Shown here: piece by piece, positions 32,961 to 43,659 of the stretch
How positions within the stretch are numbered: the stretch's first letter is position 1
Layout of the letters: each line of letters opens with the position of its first letter
From: Welwitschia mirabilis
Taxonomy: Eukaryota > Gnetophyta > Gnetopsida > Welwitschiales
DNA length: 64,000 nucleotides
Reading direction: 5' to 3'
NCBI GenBank assembly: GCA_051453625.1
Contig: JBOZIK010000001.1
Location: 137,059,666-137,123,665 of the forward strand
Notes under the pieces: model-generated
Seen by the model: the letters and a program-made list of their open reading frames with translations, nothing else
Database searches by the model: none
Told to the model about the DNA's origin: nothing
Translations under genes and position numbers: made by a program

Positions 32961-33990
32961 GTTCTCCATCAGTTTTTACATAAATCAATCCATAGATGAT
33001 AGTATCACTTATGTATCAAATCACCTTCTTTGCTACTTTCCAATGGAATTCTATAGATTATTGCATGAAATAGGATAAATAATTAACTACAAATATGAAT
33101 TTAGGCCTAGTATGAAATAAATACATTAAGAAATCCATCAAAGAGCAATATTAAGATGGTTCAATTATGAAAGTAGAATCTACTTTATATAGTTTGGTTC
33201 TAAAACTCATTGGGGTAGAACATGGATGATAGTTTTGCATATTAAAATTTTCTAAAACATGCATTACATAATTTCTTTATGAAATGATTATTTGCCTATA
33301 AGCTTAAGTGATTTCAAAACCAACAAAAAAAGAAGAAAGAAAGCTCTTCCAAATGTAACATTTCAAATTCATTTTTCATTACTTTAACAAACCATCTTTG
33401 AAGAGGTTGTGAATTTGAAAAGTAAAATAAGTCATTAAAATAAAGAATTACTATGAGAAATATTTCATTATAAAGTTGAAATTTGTAAACAGTTGATTGA
33501 TTAATCAGTGGTCAAAATCCTTTATGCTTAAGGAAAGAGTTAATTCAAATCAATCATGCTCAAGGAGCTTATTTCAAATCATATAAATCTTTGTAAAGCT
33601 TGTTCACTTTTTGTTCTTCATCTTCAGTGGTAAATGCTTTTGACTATTCAATGTATACTTTCTTATCCAAATTTTCATTTAAGAATGTAGATGCAACATT
33701 CATTTGATGCACAACAAGTTCATGGTAAATAATAAAAGAAAAAAACATTCGAATTGTTTTAATACATGAAATAGGAGTAAAGCTTTCAACAAAATTAATA
33801 TCTTTCTATTAAAGATATCCTTTGATCCTAAAGCACACTTTGAACTTTGTAATCTCCCCATTTTGATCTTGTTTGACTACATACATCCACTTTAGCCTAA
33901 TAACACCTTGATCTTTAGGTTTTAGAACTGAGCTTCATGTATGATTCCTTTCGATTTGTCTAATTTATATCTCCATTGATGCCATCCAAT
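32961..33990 (-). pseudogene. Copia-2 reverse transcriptase (degenerate)
   Basis: Minus strand, in order: 'NPHWMASME' (about 33995), 'RLKWMYVVKQDQNGEI', 'KDINFVESFTPISCIKTIR', 'STFLNENLDKKVYIE', 'KVNKLYKDLYDLK' (about 33600), then poorly conserved sequence to the RNase H. The palm Asp and Gly-Leu-Lys motif region are recognisable, but stops and shifts are frequent and I could not find a clean YxDD box. Confidence 0.82.
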
Positions 33991-35430
33991 GTGGGTTATC
34001 TTGTGTAGTACTAAAACACGTCAATTTTCATTTCATGTTCTCCCCATTTGCTGCAAGAAGGCATTGTTCTTCATATGAAAGAAGAGCATGTGGATTTGGC
34101 ATAGAGGAGGACCATATCATGCTTACTGTCTTATAAATGGTTGACTGTGATCATCATCAAAAATTTATGATTTGGGATGATATTATTTTAGTTACTTATT
34201 ATCGGAACTATGAAAAAGAATAGACACATCATGGTGAAAAACTAGAGGCATATCCTTACCAAAGACTAAAAACAATGGTAGAGACACAACCATTTGGTTT
34301 TGTTTGTATGATATGGAGAATAATAAAGGTGGAGTAGAAGATATTACAAGTGGAAAATGAGTTGTAGAAGCAATCAAGGTAGAAACAGAGTCACTGAAAT
34401 GATATTGAGGAGATGGAGCATTTAAGAACTTATTAATATTGCATTTTTCAAAATGTGGATAGTAAAATTGGTCCTTGCAAAACAAGGTCCTATAGTCCAC
34501 TATATTACATATGACAATTGTGTTGTTTGTGGTAAGATCATTATCAAAAGCTTATTCTAAAGAAAGTATGTTTCTAATTATGCATGAATGCTTACTAGTA
34601 GTGTTAGAAGAAGCTCAATCATTGCTAAGGAATGAGACATGTATTCCTTTGTCAATGGAAGATGAAAGACTAAATTCTGGAAGCTCACTAAAAATAGTAT
34701 GCTACACTAATGAAGTTAAAGATTCTAATCTATTTTTAGAGGATAATTAGAGAAAACTAGATAAGCATAAGTAAGAACATTTCAAGGAATTGGGAATAAA
34801 AGGAGAAGATGTCTTTATGAACAAAGAAGATGAATAATTGAAAGCTATTTTTAATGCATGGGAAGAGATGGTTTGCATAGGAGACTAGATCACACATGCT
34901 AGCCATTTACCAATGCTAGACTGTGTTGAAAACAAAGATGAAGAATAATTAGATGACTGCAGTAGGTCAAAATGATATGTAAACATTTAATAAGGATATG
35001 CTAAGAATTCCATTTTCGTAGAGACACCATTAGATGAAGTATGAATAATCAGTGTTGTTAGGTTGGATTTTTATATTCAACATAAGTTGATGAGGCTATA
35101 GTAAAAGAGCACCTTAGTAATGTTGATGATAAATCAGCCTATATAAAAGGCTATGCATCTATGTGTAAAAAGGAGGTATTAAAACCATTAAAAAAGATCT
35201 ATGCCATTGTTAGTGATAATTATACTATTAAAGAGGTTAATGCTATTGAGAATCACTACATTGGTGATGAAACAAAAGTGTGAAGAGGTGCTACTATTAT
35301 TGTAATTAAGTTAGCAAGCTATGCCATAGTGAAGGAGCTAGTAGTATGGAAAAGTGTAGTAGAAGAATTACGGAATTATAGTGTGAAAGGTGTTAATACT
35401 AATAAAAAAATGCTATGCTGGTAGAATAAT
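33991..35430 (-). pseudogene. Copia-2 integrase-to-reverse-transcriptase linker, with an unexplained block
   Basis: On the minus strand 34500-34192 is an open 102-codon stretch rich in Ser, Thr and Pro ('SPQYHFSDSVSTLIAST'), as expected for the variable linker. The second half of the integrase core is not recognisable. On the plus strand 34511-34750 is also open (79 codons, 'EESMFLIM'-like, acidic C-terminus) and coding-like sequence continues to about 35400. It may be antisense shadow or a foreign insertion; I recognise no family. Confidence 0.45.
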
Positions 35431-36160
35431 TTTCTTGAGTTGAACACATTTTTGAGTTTCAAATTCAACTTTGAATTCTTCCAGATAGCCAAAATCTTGA
35501 TGTTTTATTTGTAGAAAATAGCTTCATGTTATTTGAGAATCATCATCAATGATTAAAAGCATATATATACCTTTACCATTACTCAAGGTTTGCATTATTT
35601 CATAAAGATCAATGTGTACTAGATCTAGACAATGCAAATAAACTTATTATCTTTGGGAAAAAGGTAATCTATGTGACTATGAAATCATGCAAATTTTATA
35701 ATTACTATGTTTAGTAAGATTTAAGTCATGCATTCCATGTATCAATTCTTTCTTATGCATATCCTTTAGCATTTAGAAATTTAAGTATCCAAGATGAGTA
35801 TGCCAAAGAAAATTTTAATCTTTAGTTGCTAAAAGATGTTTGACATCATTTTAAGTCTGTACTACAAACATCTTATTTGATGTCATAGGAAAAGTAGTAA
35901 CTTTCTCTCCACTATCCTTCAAGATCATGCAATGATTCTTTTTAAATTACATATGATAATCATTGTAATACATTTTGTCAATACTTAAAAGATTTTAAGT
36001 CAAAGTAGATATGTAATAAATATTAAAAATCAATAATCTATTACTAGACTTAGAAAGAAATGTAAAAGAGCTAATACCTTTGATGGTAACCTTCTTTCCA
36101 TTACCAAATAGAACTTTTCTATCATAGGAATGAATATTTGAGAGAAATCTTTTATTTTTA
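35431..36160 (-). pseudogene. Copia-2 pre-integrase and integrase N-terminal core (degenerate)
   Basis: Minus strand: 'LWHTHLGYLNF' (about 35830, the pre-integrase His motif), 'LIHGMHDLNLTKHS', then 'LVHIDLYEIMQTLSNGK' (about 35620, first catalytic Asp present) and 'YMLLIIDDDSQIT' (second conserved patch), 'VEFETQKC'. Similarity ends near 35430 before the second catalytic Asp. Confidence 0.82.
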
Positions 36161-36360
36161 GTTATGGGGTTACTGTAACCACTATCAAGATACCAAACAT
36201 CATTAGCATTATTCTTAGAATATCATTAAAAATATGGTACTTCATCCTAAATGAAGAATAATTTAATGCCTTATTTTTCCTGCATGCAAAACAAATTCTT
36301 TTATTTTTACATTCCTTGATCTTTTTCTTTCTTGAAACATTGTGTTCTAACATGATTTAA
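36160..36360 (-). pseudogene. Copia-2 protease (active-site motif intact)
   Basis: On the minus strand Asp-Val-Trp-Tyr-Leu-Asp-Ser-Gly lies at about 36199-36178, with the catalytic Asp codon at 36186-36184 unchanged. This is one of few catalytic sites in the window that is still intact. A degenerate zinc knuckle ('CFACRKN', His lost) lies just upstream at about 36300. Confidence 0.82.
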
Positions 36361-37210
36361 CATCTTATAGTAAGTGAAAAACTTATTTCATTTTCCATTC
36401 CTATGTTTGAATTTCTTCTTTTGACCTCCTTTCCCATGAATATTTTCTTAAGAGCTAGAGTAATTGCTTGATGAATTCTAAAAAACTTTCTTCTTATGGA
36501 AGTTTCAAGTACTTACTTAACTCTTAAATGCATGTGCAACATTGCTATTATGATTTTTCATCCTTTTCTCATATGTCTTTAGGATTTTAATGAGCTTAAT
36601 CATGGTTATTTTTGAAAGATTACATGCTTTCTTAATTGTAAATATGATAGGATCAAATAATCTAGACAAACTATGTAAAACTTTTATGATAATTACTAAG
36701 TCATTAAGCTTGTAATTTACTAAATGTAGACCATTTATGATCTCCTACACTCTATTAATAAATTGATTATCAGATTTTAAGTCTTCTATTTCTAAATATT
36801 TAAATTATCTTCATAGCATTTAAATCTTCACAACTTAGACTTTAGCAAATCCTTTGTAAAAATTCTAAATATTTTCAAGCTTCCTTTCATTTCTTGTGCT
36901 CAGCAATCTTTAGACAAATTATTCTATCAAAACTAGTTTGAATGATGAATAAATATTTCACATCTACCTTCTTCTGTAGACACAAGTTCTTTTTAGAATC
37001 ATCATCTAATCTTTAAATGCAGTAATATCCACCACATCTATGAAATCTATCATGACTAGATCCCATAGATATTGTGAAATAAGAAATGTCCTCATTTGGA
37101 TGGCCTAGTATTCATAGTTATTACAATTGAATATTGGAACCTAAACTAGAACATAGCCTATACCATTCAATATGTTCATAGCATAAATTTGTAAACAATC
37201 TTCACCACAA
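36361..37210 (-). pseudogene. Copia-2 gag (degenerate)
   Basis: Minus strand: 'MRTFLISQYLWDLVM' (about 37100) is the start region of Copia gag; Lys/Arg-rich helical segments follow and end in a basic stretch before the zinc knuckle. Stops are frequent. The plus-strand sequence tctctcataacaaa (37211-37224) next to the 5' LTR may be a strongly decayed tRNA-Met primer site on the minus strand. Confidence 0.7.
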
Positions 37211-37224
37211 TCTCTCATAACAAA

Positions 37225-37523
37225 TGTTCAAATTAAGCCTAGAAAAGTGGTTCTTAGAAGAGAGAAAACAAGGAGAGAATATCATACTATTACATCACTA
37301 CACAGAATCAAGAAGGCTATGCCTTAAATACATGAGATGAGGCTAATAAGAGCACAGATAAGCATTGATAAATTAGGGAAGAAAAATGTGAAAATAATTT
37401 AAACAATAATTTTTTAAGAAAACCTAATCTAGAAGCTTCAATCCTATTAAGTCTAAAATAGACTTTATTATAACTAAATAAGAATCAGTAAAAATATTTA
37501 ACCAAAGGAGTGAAAACNNNNNN
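37225..37523 (-). repeat. Copia-2 5' LTR
   Basis: Partner of 32175-32473. The last about 6 bp fall in the N gap starting at 37518, inferred from the 299-bp length of the other copy. Confidence 0.83.
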
Positions 37524-37563
37524 NNNNNNNNNNNNNNNNNNNNNNNNNNNNNNNNNNNNNNNN
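37518..37563. other. Assembly gap (46 N)
   Basis: Hides the Copia-2/Gypsy-A junction and therefore the target duplication. Confidence 0.95.
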
Positions 37564-38250
37564 CATTTGCTTAGTTTAGCTTTGAAATCATGTTGAGCCA
37601 ATACCTATAAAACTTACTTGAGGTGTGTACTATAGTTGTCTTGACTTTTGAAGCATACTAGGATATCATACAAGAATACAATTTAAACTTATCTAAGTAA
37701 GGTTGAAAGATGTCATTTAACACACTCATGAAAGTAGTGGGAACATTTGTTAAATTGAAGGGAATTACTATAAATTCATAGTACTCATATCTTGTTTTAA
37801 AGGTGGTTTTATAAATATCTTCTTCTTTTATGAAGATTTCATGATATTCATACTTTAAGTCAAATTTTAAGAATAATTTGACTTATTAGATTTAATCCAA
37901 TAAATCATCAATTCTTGTTAAAGATACCCATTTTTAATGATCATTTATTTAGCTAAATGTAGTTAATCTAATCATAAGGTAACATATATTTTCTTCACAA
38001 AGAGTATAAGGGATCTTTAAGGTAATACATTATGATGAATCTTACCTTTTAAGAGTAGCTGTTCGATTTGTACTTTTAATTTTCTTAATTCTATTACTGA
38101 GAACTAGTAGGGAGTTCATGTTATTGGTTGCACTATAGAAATTAGATCAGTGACATGCTGTACTTTGCTCTTTAGTAGTAAAGTATTATAATTTTTAAAC
38201 ATACTAGAAAATTCTTGTAGATCTATAGTAAGAAAGTCATATTTATAGCT
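37564..38250 (-). pseudogene. Gypsy-A reverse transcriptase palm (degenerate)
   Basis: Minus strand: 'EEDIYKTTFKTRYEYYEFIVIPFNLTNVPTTFM' in one run (about 37840-37730; shown here in part: 'TRYEYYEF', 'VPTTFMSVLNDIFQPYLDKF') is diagnostic of Ty3/gypsy reverse transcriptase. The active-site box reads Phe-Leu-Tyr-Asp (37686-37675), so the first catalytic Asp is Tyr. 'KSQDNYSTHLK' follows. The upstream linker ('VQIEQLLLK', about 38070) is visible. The domain is cut by Copia-2 and resumes at 32174. Confidence 0.9.
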
Positions 38251-38940
38251 TTCTACCTAAATCAAGATGATGAAAATCTATTTTCTTTTAATAGCTTTAC
38301 TGATCTACTTGGGTGAGATCAAGGATACTCTTTTATTTTCTCCCTTTCTCTTTAAGTTTTAATATTTAAATAAAGTCATTTGTAATAGAATGCATTGATG
38401 AAAATTAATTTAGATATTATATCTAATGAACAAAAGAATTTCTAAAATAGCATGATATTCTCCAATGTGAAAAATATAGAACGTGTTTCTAAAATATAAG
38501 TCATGAATGGTATAACTAATGAGGATGATAGTTCCATTCTGCATCAGAAAACTATCTCCTATAACCCCTATTATTTATTTTATTATTTTAAAGGATTAAT
38601 GTTTAATCTATAGAATAATGTTAAAGAGATAAAATTATGCAAGACACCACTATATACTAGAAATAAAACAAAGAAAGGTAAAATTTAACCATGTATTCTT
38701 AAAATAGAGTATTGGTTATGAGTCATACCTATTTGAATGGTGACATATAATCTTTTAGATAATGGAGCTAAACTTTGTAATTCTTAGGGCTAATTATTTT
38801 GAGAAATATTTGTTGCTTAAGCTCTGGATAGATAATTCCTAGTAATGTATCATTTCTTACTATACTCATGGCAGGTGATGTTGGTCTTCAATGTATTAAA
38901 AGGCAATGGCATTTTTTCCAAATTGAATTTATTTACCTGA
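38251..38940 (-). pseudogene. Gypsy-A protease region (very degenerate)
   Basis: Between the gag-like part and reverse transcriptase, minus-strand sequence at about 38740-38430 has the layout of a retropepsin ('AILEILLF' near the expected flap/C-terminal motif; a 'hydrophobic-Asn-Phe' stretch near 38640), but the Asp-Ser/Thr-Gly motif is not readable. The call rests mainly on position. Confidence 0.45.
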
Positions 38941-39880
38941 GGGTTGTGAAAATCATTCCATCAATTATCTTACCCTTAAAGGTAGTGTTTTAACTTATAG
39001 TAGGCATCTTCAATTCCAAAGTATAAAGGATACTTCAGAGTTTGAGTGGTAATGTATCAATGAAACTATTGATTATCTACTTCTTTAAGAAATTATTTTA
39101 ATATTTCATAAGACACTAGAATTTAGAATAGTATTCATTAAGTAAGTGTTCTCCAAGATGGAGGCATTGGAATTCCACCATTTAATCTTCTATAAAATCC
39201 TTAAGGATACATTTCTTTTTGAACTTCTCCATGAAGGTATTATAAGGTAGTTGTTAAGGGTACTTTTTAGTAATGAGATCATCATTCCTATGAATTTTAT
39301 ATAAGAAAGGTAATGGTATATTCACATATTCATTCTGGTGAAACATTTTGAAGGTTAAAATAATTTTATATTTACTGGAGCTATGAAATAGCTTCTTCAC
39401 TTATTCTAACTTTTCCTTCATATGTTTTAAGGTGTATTATTTTAGCAATTTTTTCTCCTTCTTATTATTCTATACTGGAGCTATTTACTCAACTAGATAA
39501 GAAGACTTAAATATTAGCCTCTATATTTAGTAGTTTCATCTAGAGCTTCTAAAGATCGACTATACTACATGAAGTGGTTTGCCCTGATGTGGAGAGTTGA
39601 TCTTGGGATGACTTAGGAGCCTGCTTAATGGGTCATTTTTTTAAGTAAGAGAGAAGGTTATTAAGCTTACTAGTAATAAGTTTATTCTAAGAGAAAATGT
39701 GGTCCAATTATGTCTTCATCTCATCCATTCTTTCATTCAACCTTTATTTCATGATGCACAGTTGGTTCTAAATCCTTTTGAACTCATACACCTCTTTCCT
39801 TTTTACTTTTCTTCATAAGATTAGTTTCCCCTTTCTTGTAAAGAATTATAACTTTTTTAGTGATATTAGAAGTATTAGGT
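38941..39880 (-). pseudogene. Gypsy-A gag-like relic
   Basis: Minus strand: 'YNTFMEKFKKKCILKDFI' (about 39240), 'MVEFQCLHLGEHLLNEYYSKF' in pieces (shown: 'MVEFQCLHLGEH'), typical of the Ty3 gag helix region. Further upstream a Ser/Lys-rich part. The zinc knuckle cannot be identified with certainty. Confidence 0.5.
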
Positions 39881-40400
39881 ATTCTTAACTAAAGGACAAT
39901 TATTAAATCAGTTAGCAGTTATCACAATAACTACTAATGAAGTGGGTTCCACTAGTCATAACTTTCAAGGAAGTGCAACATTGAAAATATCTCACTGGCG
40001 AAGTATGGATTCTAGGTGAGGAAATGTAATGTTAAGTAGGGAAGTGTGACATCATAATGACTACTAGAAAGTATAGAAGCATAAAAAATTTAACTGTAAC
40101 ATTAGGTACCTAAGTACAACATTGAACATCTAAGTGCAATGTTAAGGCTTCTCAATGAAGTAGGCTAGAATGGGGCAGGAAGTACTAGAGTTAAATAGAA
40201 GGTGCAGGAGTATTGCAATGTTAAGGAGTGTAGGAGTATCAAAGTCAAACTACAAAATTAGGCATTCAAATGAAATTTTAGATATCTAACTCTGATGTCG
40301 ACACTTCAAGTATACCATCGGGTATCAAATCTGATGTCAAGCACTAAGTGTAATATTAGTTTCACAAAGTGAAACATTATCTATGGATTTCAGCTATAAT
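39881..40400. repeat. Degenerate array of (A/G)TGCAA(C/T)(A/G)TTRAG motifs
   Basis: At least seven short units occur, such as 'gtgcaacattga', 'gtaatgttaag', 'gtaacattagg', 'gtacaacattga', 'gtgcaatgttaag', 'ttgcaatgttaag' and 'gtgtaatattag', often spaced 20-60 bp. The variants differ as if derived from GCAACGTT by CpG loss on either strand. It lies on the 5' side of the Gypsy-A gag-like region. Confidence 0.6.
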
Positions 40401-40739
40401 ATTTAACTACAATTTAATTATGGTCTTCTTCCACTTAGCCATGAGTTAACTGACACTCTAACTATGGTTAACTTTTAATTTTATGATTATGTAACTCCAA
40501 TTCCACTTTTATAAGTACCTAATAGACCCCTTATTTTTTTCCTTATTTAAAATATGACATAATCTAATGATACCTCTACATCCTCTTCACTTACTGCTAT
40601 ACTTTCCATGTGGCATTTTCTTGTCCTTTAGTAATTCATTATCTTTTTATCACTTTTTTTTTTAGGTCTTTAGCATTTTTCACTTTCTTTGAATACAAAC
40701 TTCCTATCTAATAATCTTATTCATAGACTACTTCATTTC

Positions 40740-43010
40740 AAGGTATGGCTAAAATACTATATTCCATTATTTCTTGGAATTCTACAAATTTTAGATCTAT
40801 TGAGTTGGAGATATAACAATATGCTACGCAGTAGGACTTCCCCTAAATCTTCACCTCCAAATTAATAAATTTATGTAGTTTTTCCCCTTTTTATCTTCAT
40901 CATCCAACTACCCTTTACATCTTGGATTTTCTCTATGCCTCCTTTAATCCTTGTATAGTTACCATAACATATCCTCTTCATGATCTTATCTAGATTTCTA
41001 AGGAGAGCATAAGATTGGTTTTTAGCTTAACCTAAGATAACTAGGTTTCTTTAAAAGTTTTTCATTTAGATAAAGACTTCCACTATTTTATGGCTAATTA
41101 TTTAGATGACTTTGTCTGTGTATGGGAGATAGATACACATTGACATGAGATATTCATAGTTAATTTTACTACTCCTTATTTTGTAGCTTGAGGTCAACTT
41201 ATCATAGGTAGAGCTTTTCTTCATGATCAAATGAGTGGAATTCCTACACACCTAAATTATTTACTATCTTTTATAGTTAGCAGTATTTCTTTAGATTTGG
41301 CTTCAGTTACTTGTTCTTCCACCCTCTCTTAACTAACCTATATGAAATGAAATGGGGCTAGGATAAGTGTTTTTATCCTTATATTTTACTTGATTTATAG
41401 TTTTCTTTTGGAGGCCTTAGTGGTTTGCAGCCTTTTAGTTATTCTAAGGTAAATCCTTATCTGCTCTTGATTTGTCATGAGATTTCTACCTATTATTTGC
41501 TTCATTATTGATCTTATTCATCTATGAAGGGTAAAGGTTCTTAGGATTATAACCTTAAAGAAACATCTTAGTTTACTTTTTCTATCTTATCTAAAGTAGG
41601 GATCCTTGTGTAAGAATTTCAAATAGCATATGTATTTCTAAGTATTATAGATGATTAAGGCCTTAGGCTCTCATAACTTCTCCTACTCTAAATGCAATAA
41701 AGCTTTTATTAGTTGGCCTATCCAAGAAGAACCTAAAGAACAAAAATCCCTTATTAGCTTGATGTCACTAGTCTAACGGGGTATTATTTTATTTTGTTTT
41801 AGCTTTGTTCTTCTTTTTCTATTTTTTATCTTCCATGATACTTACATGGACTCCTTCTTTACTTTTGATTTAGAGTTAATGCTCTAAAGCTTCAGTAGAG
41901 AAAGAGCTTGAATTCATCACAATGCCTCTGAAAAAGATCTTAATTTGATAGTTAAGGGAAGATTGTATTACTTTTTCTTTTGTTTCTTTCATTAGGATCT
42001 TCATGACTTGTTATTTCCTTTTGGTTCTTAAGAGGAGGTTTTTCTAAATGAGTTTGATGAATTAATGAATCAAAGGGATATGTATTATTATATGCCTTAT
42101 TTTCAGCCTTTTAACTAAGTCCATTGGTTTTTGAAGAATCTTTAAAATCTTCTTATTATCCTACTATAGTCCTATAGATAATATGTAATGAAGAAGATTA
42201 AGTATTCTATCATACCAATTAGTTATTAGTGGTGGTGGAGACCTTCTATTTAAAGATCAAGAAACTAATGGATCAACTGGGGAAGTATCAGACTTTTTCT
42301 AGTTTTCTTCATACACAAGTTTTCCATTAATCCTATTTAGACAATGTTTTCACTTATCATCATTTCAAGGTGGTGGATTTTCCACATGATTTTGGATGTA
42401 TTCAGTCTACTTGTTGCACTTTTCATTGTCACCATCAGTGATAATGGCCTACCCTTCTATAATAATTTTATAACTTGATTGATATGATGGAGTCCTTTTA
42501 TGGCATGGCTTGACATGGTGTGAAGGAAAAAAAAATCCATGAGTAATTTCCTTCATATGCTAGAGAATCAAGTGGAGAATATGCATCTTTCTAAGATGTC
42601 ATAAGTGGATGCTTCCAAGATCACTAGATTCAAAGAGAGTTAAGTTACTTTGTTAGCTTACTTAGTGAAGAGTGAAAGAATGATTTAAGCTTAGGTAGAT
42701 CATCTAGCTATCATTATTAAGGATATCAACATTTTGTATCATAGAAGGAAACTTTTCAAGAAGCATCTCTTGGGGATTCTAGTGGCTTGTAACAAGCTTC
42801 ATGTGAAGCTTTACAAAATGCCTTACCTAATCACAGAAATAGATGTTTTAGCTGGTTCCTATTCTATGGAAAATAGTACTATAAGTGCTTCTCATACTAC
42901 TACTATGATGGAGATGGCTTTAAGTGGAGCAGAATCACCTATTCTAGGCATGGAGAGTTATGATTCCATTCTATTTTCTATGGAGGATTTCCTTCCTTCC
43001 CAATAATGAT
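40740..43010 (+). pseudogene. Unrecognised degenerate coding region, opposite strand to Gypsy-A
   Basis: The plus strand shows long stretches of coding-like composition with mostly CAA/CAG-to-TAA/TAG type stops: 'VFHLDKDFHYFMANYLDDF' (about 41070), 'IIGRAFLHDQMSGIPTHLNYLL' in part (about 41210), 'NEFDELMNQRDMYYYMPYFQPF' in part (about 42050), and an open 90-codon end (42734-43006) with 'ESYDSILFSMEDFLPSQ'. I cannot assign a family. It lies between the Gypsy-A 5' LTR and gag, where little space is expected, so it is either an antisense ORF carried by Gypsy-A or a further insertion; no LTR or inverted-repeat boundary was found. Confidence 0.4.
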
Positions 43011-43222
43011 TTTATCTAAGGTGTCATGCCATATGTATTATTTATTACTACCCTTATTTTTTTCTTCTATTATACTATTTACAACTTTTTCTTTGTACTA
43101 TTTTAAGGGAATGTATGATTTTCATTTCACTTGCTTTAATGTTATGCTTCTATTACTACTATTATAACAGTGGGATTCTCTTTTCATTTTTTTATAAGTA
43201 GTGGTTTACTACTTAATCTTTT

Positions 43223-43233
43223 CTTTGATACCA
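43223..43233 (-). other. Gypsy-A primer-binding site (tRNA-Met type)
   Basis: On the minus strand TGGTATCAAAG starts two bases after the 5' LTR end (43236). It matches the tRNA-Met primer complement with a single change in 11 bases. Confidence 0.85.
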
Positions 43234-43235
43234 AA

Positions 43236-43654
43236 TGTAATGTTTCATTTTATTACTTTAAGATTATTTCACATAAAAAGGAAATATATAAGTATTATGC
43301 CAAAATCAATAAGAATGACAAAAAATAACTTAGTAGAAAGGTGGAATTTATTATTGATAATAGTAGATTACATTTCTCATCATTAGCCAATAGCTTTGAA
43401 CTAGTGGTCAAAGGTAAAGAAAGGGACTATGACCTGAGCCCCCTGTCCTAGAACCCTTGGGAATTAGCAAAAGTTATCATTAGTTACATCCACCTAGATT
43501 TTTTACCCTTATCTAATGCCATAGGTTTAAACAACACAATGAAAGTACATAGTATATTTGGGTCACATCCATTGATAACAATTCATTAGTTATGCTTAAT
43601 TACACTCTAGTATCTTAATAGAGTTCTTTATAACTGTGAATTTAAAACATTACA
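43236..43654 (-). repeat. Gypsy-A 5' LTR (419 bp, uninterrupted)
   Basis: Intact LTR with inverted ends TGTAATGTT and AACATTACA. It is the reference copy for the split 3' LTR. It contains 'tttattattgata', the site at which Copia-1 entered the other copy. Confidence 0.9.
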
Positions 43655-43659
43655 GAAAA
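43655..43659. repeat. Target-site duplication GAAAA, right side of Gypsy-A
   Basis: Matches 8029-8033 exactly. Confidence 0.85.

Larger units (their letters stand above)
32175..37523 (-). mobile_element. Copia-2: Ty1/copia LTR retrotransposon, minus strand, nested in Gypsy-A
   Basis: LTRs at 32175-32473 and 37225 to about 37523 (last bases in a gap) are collinear, both starting TGTT(G/C)AAATTAAGCC on the plus strand. A polypurine tract (32474-32483) borders the lower LTR. On the minus strand the order is gag, protease, integrase, reverse transcriptase, RNase H, which is Copia order. It interrupts Gypsy-A between the reverse transcriptase palm and its connection domain. The target duplication cannot be checked because the upper junction is in an N gap. 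About 5.3 kb, a normal Copia size. Confidence 0.87.
8034..43654 (-). mobile_element. Gypsy-A: Ty3/gypsy LTR retrotransposon (chromovirus-like), minus strand, split by nested insertions
   Basis: The element reads from its 5' LTR (43236-43654) down to its 3' LTR (24127-23828 plus 8158-8034). The LTR ends are inverted (TGTAATGTT / AACATTACA) and the target duplication is GAAAA. On the minus strand the order is primer site (43223-43233), gag-like relic, protease, reverse transcriptase, RNase H, zinc-binding integrase, probable chromodomain, polypurine tract (24128-24144). This is the Ty3/gypsy order (integrase last), and a chromodomain plus tRNA-Met primer fits a chromovirus. Copia-1, Copia-2 and Copia-3 lie inside it, in the 3' LTR, reverse transcriptase and RNase H-integrase junction. 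All coding parts carry stops and shifts. Confidence 0.88.

Noticed and set aside
42734-43006. 90-codon plus-strand frame as an intact small gene
   Set aside because: It is the tail of a longer decayed coding region with many stops upstream, not a separate gene.
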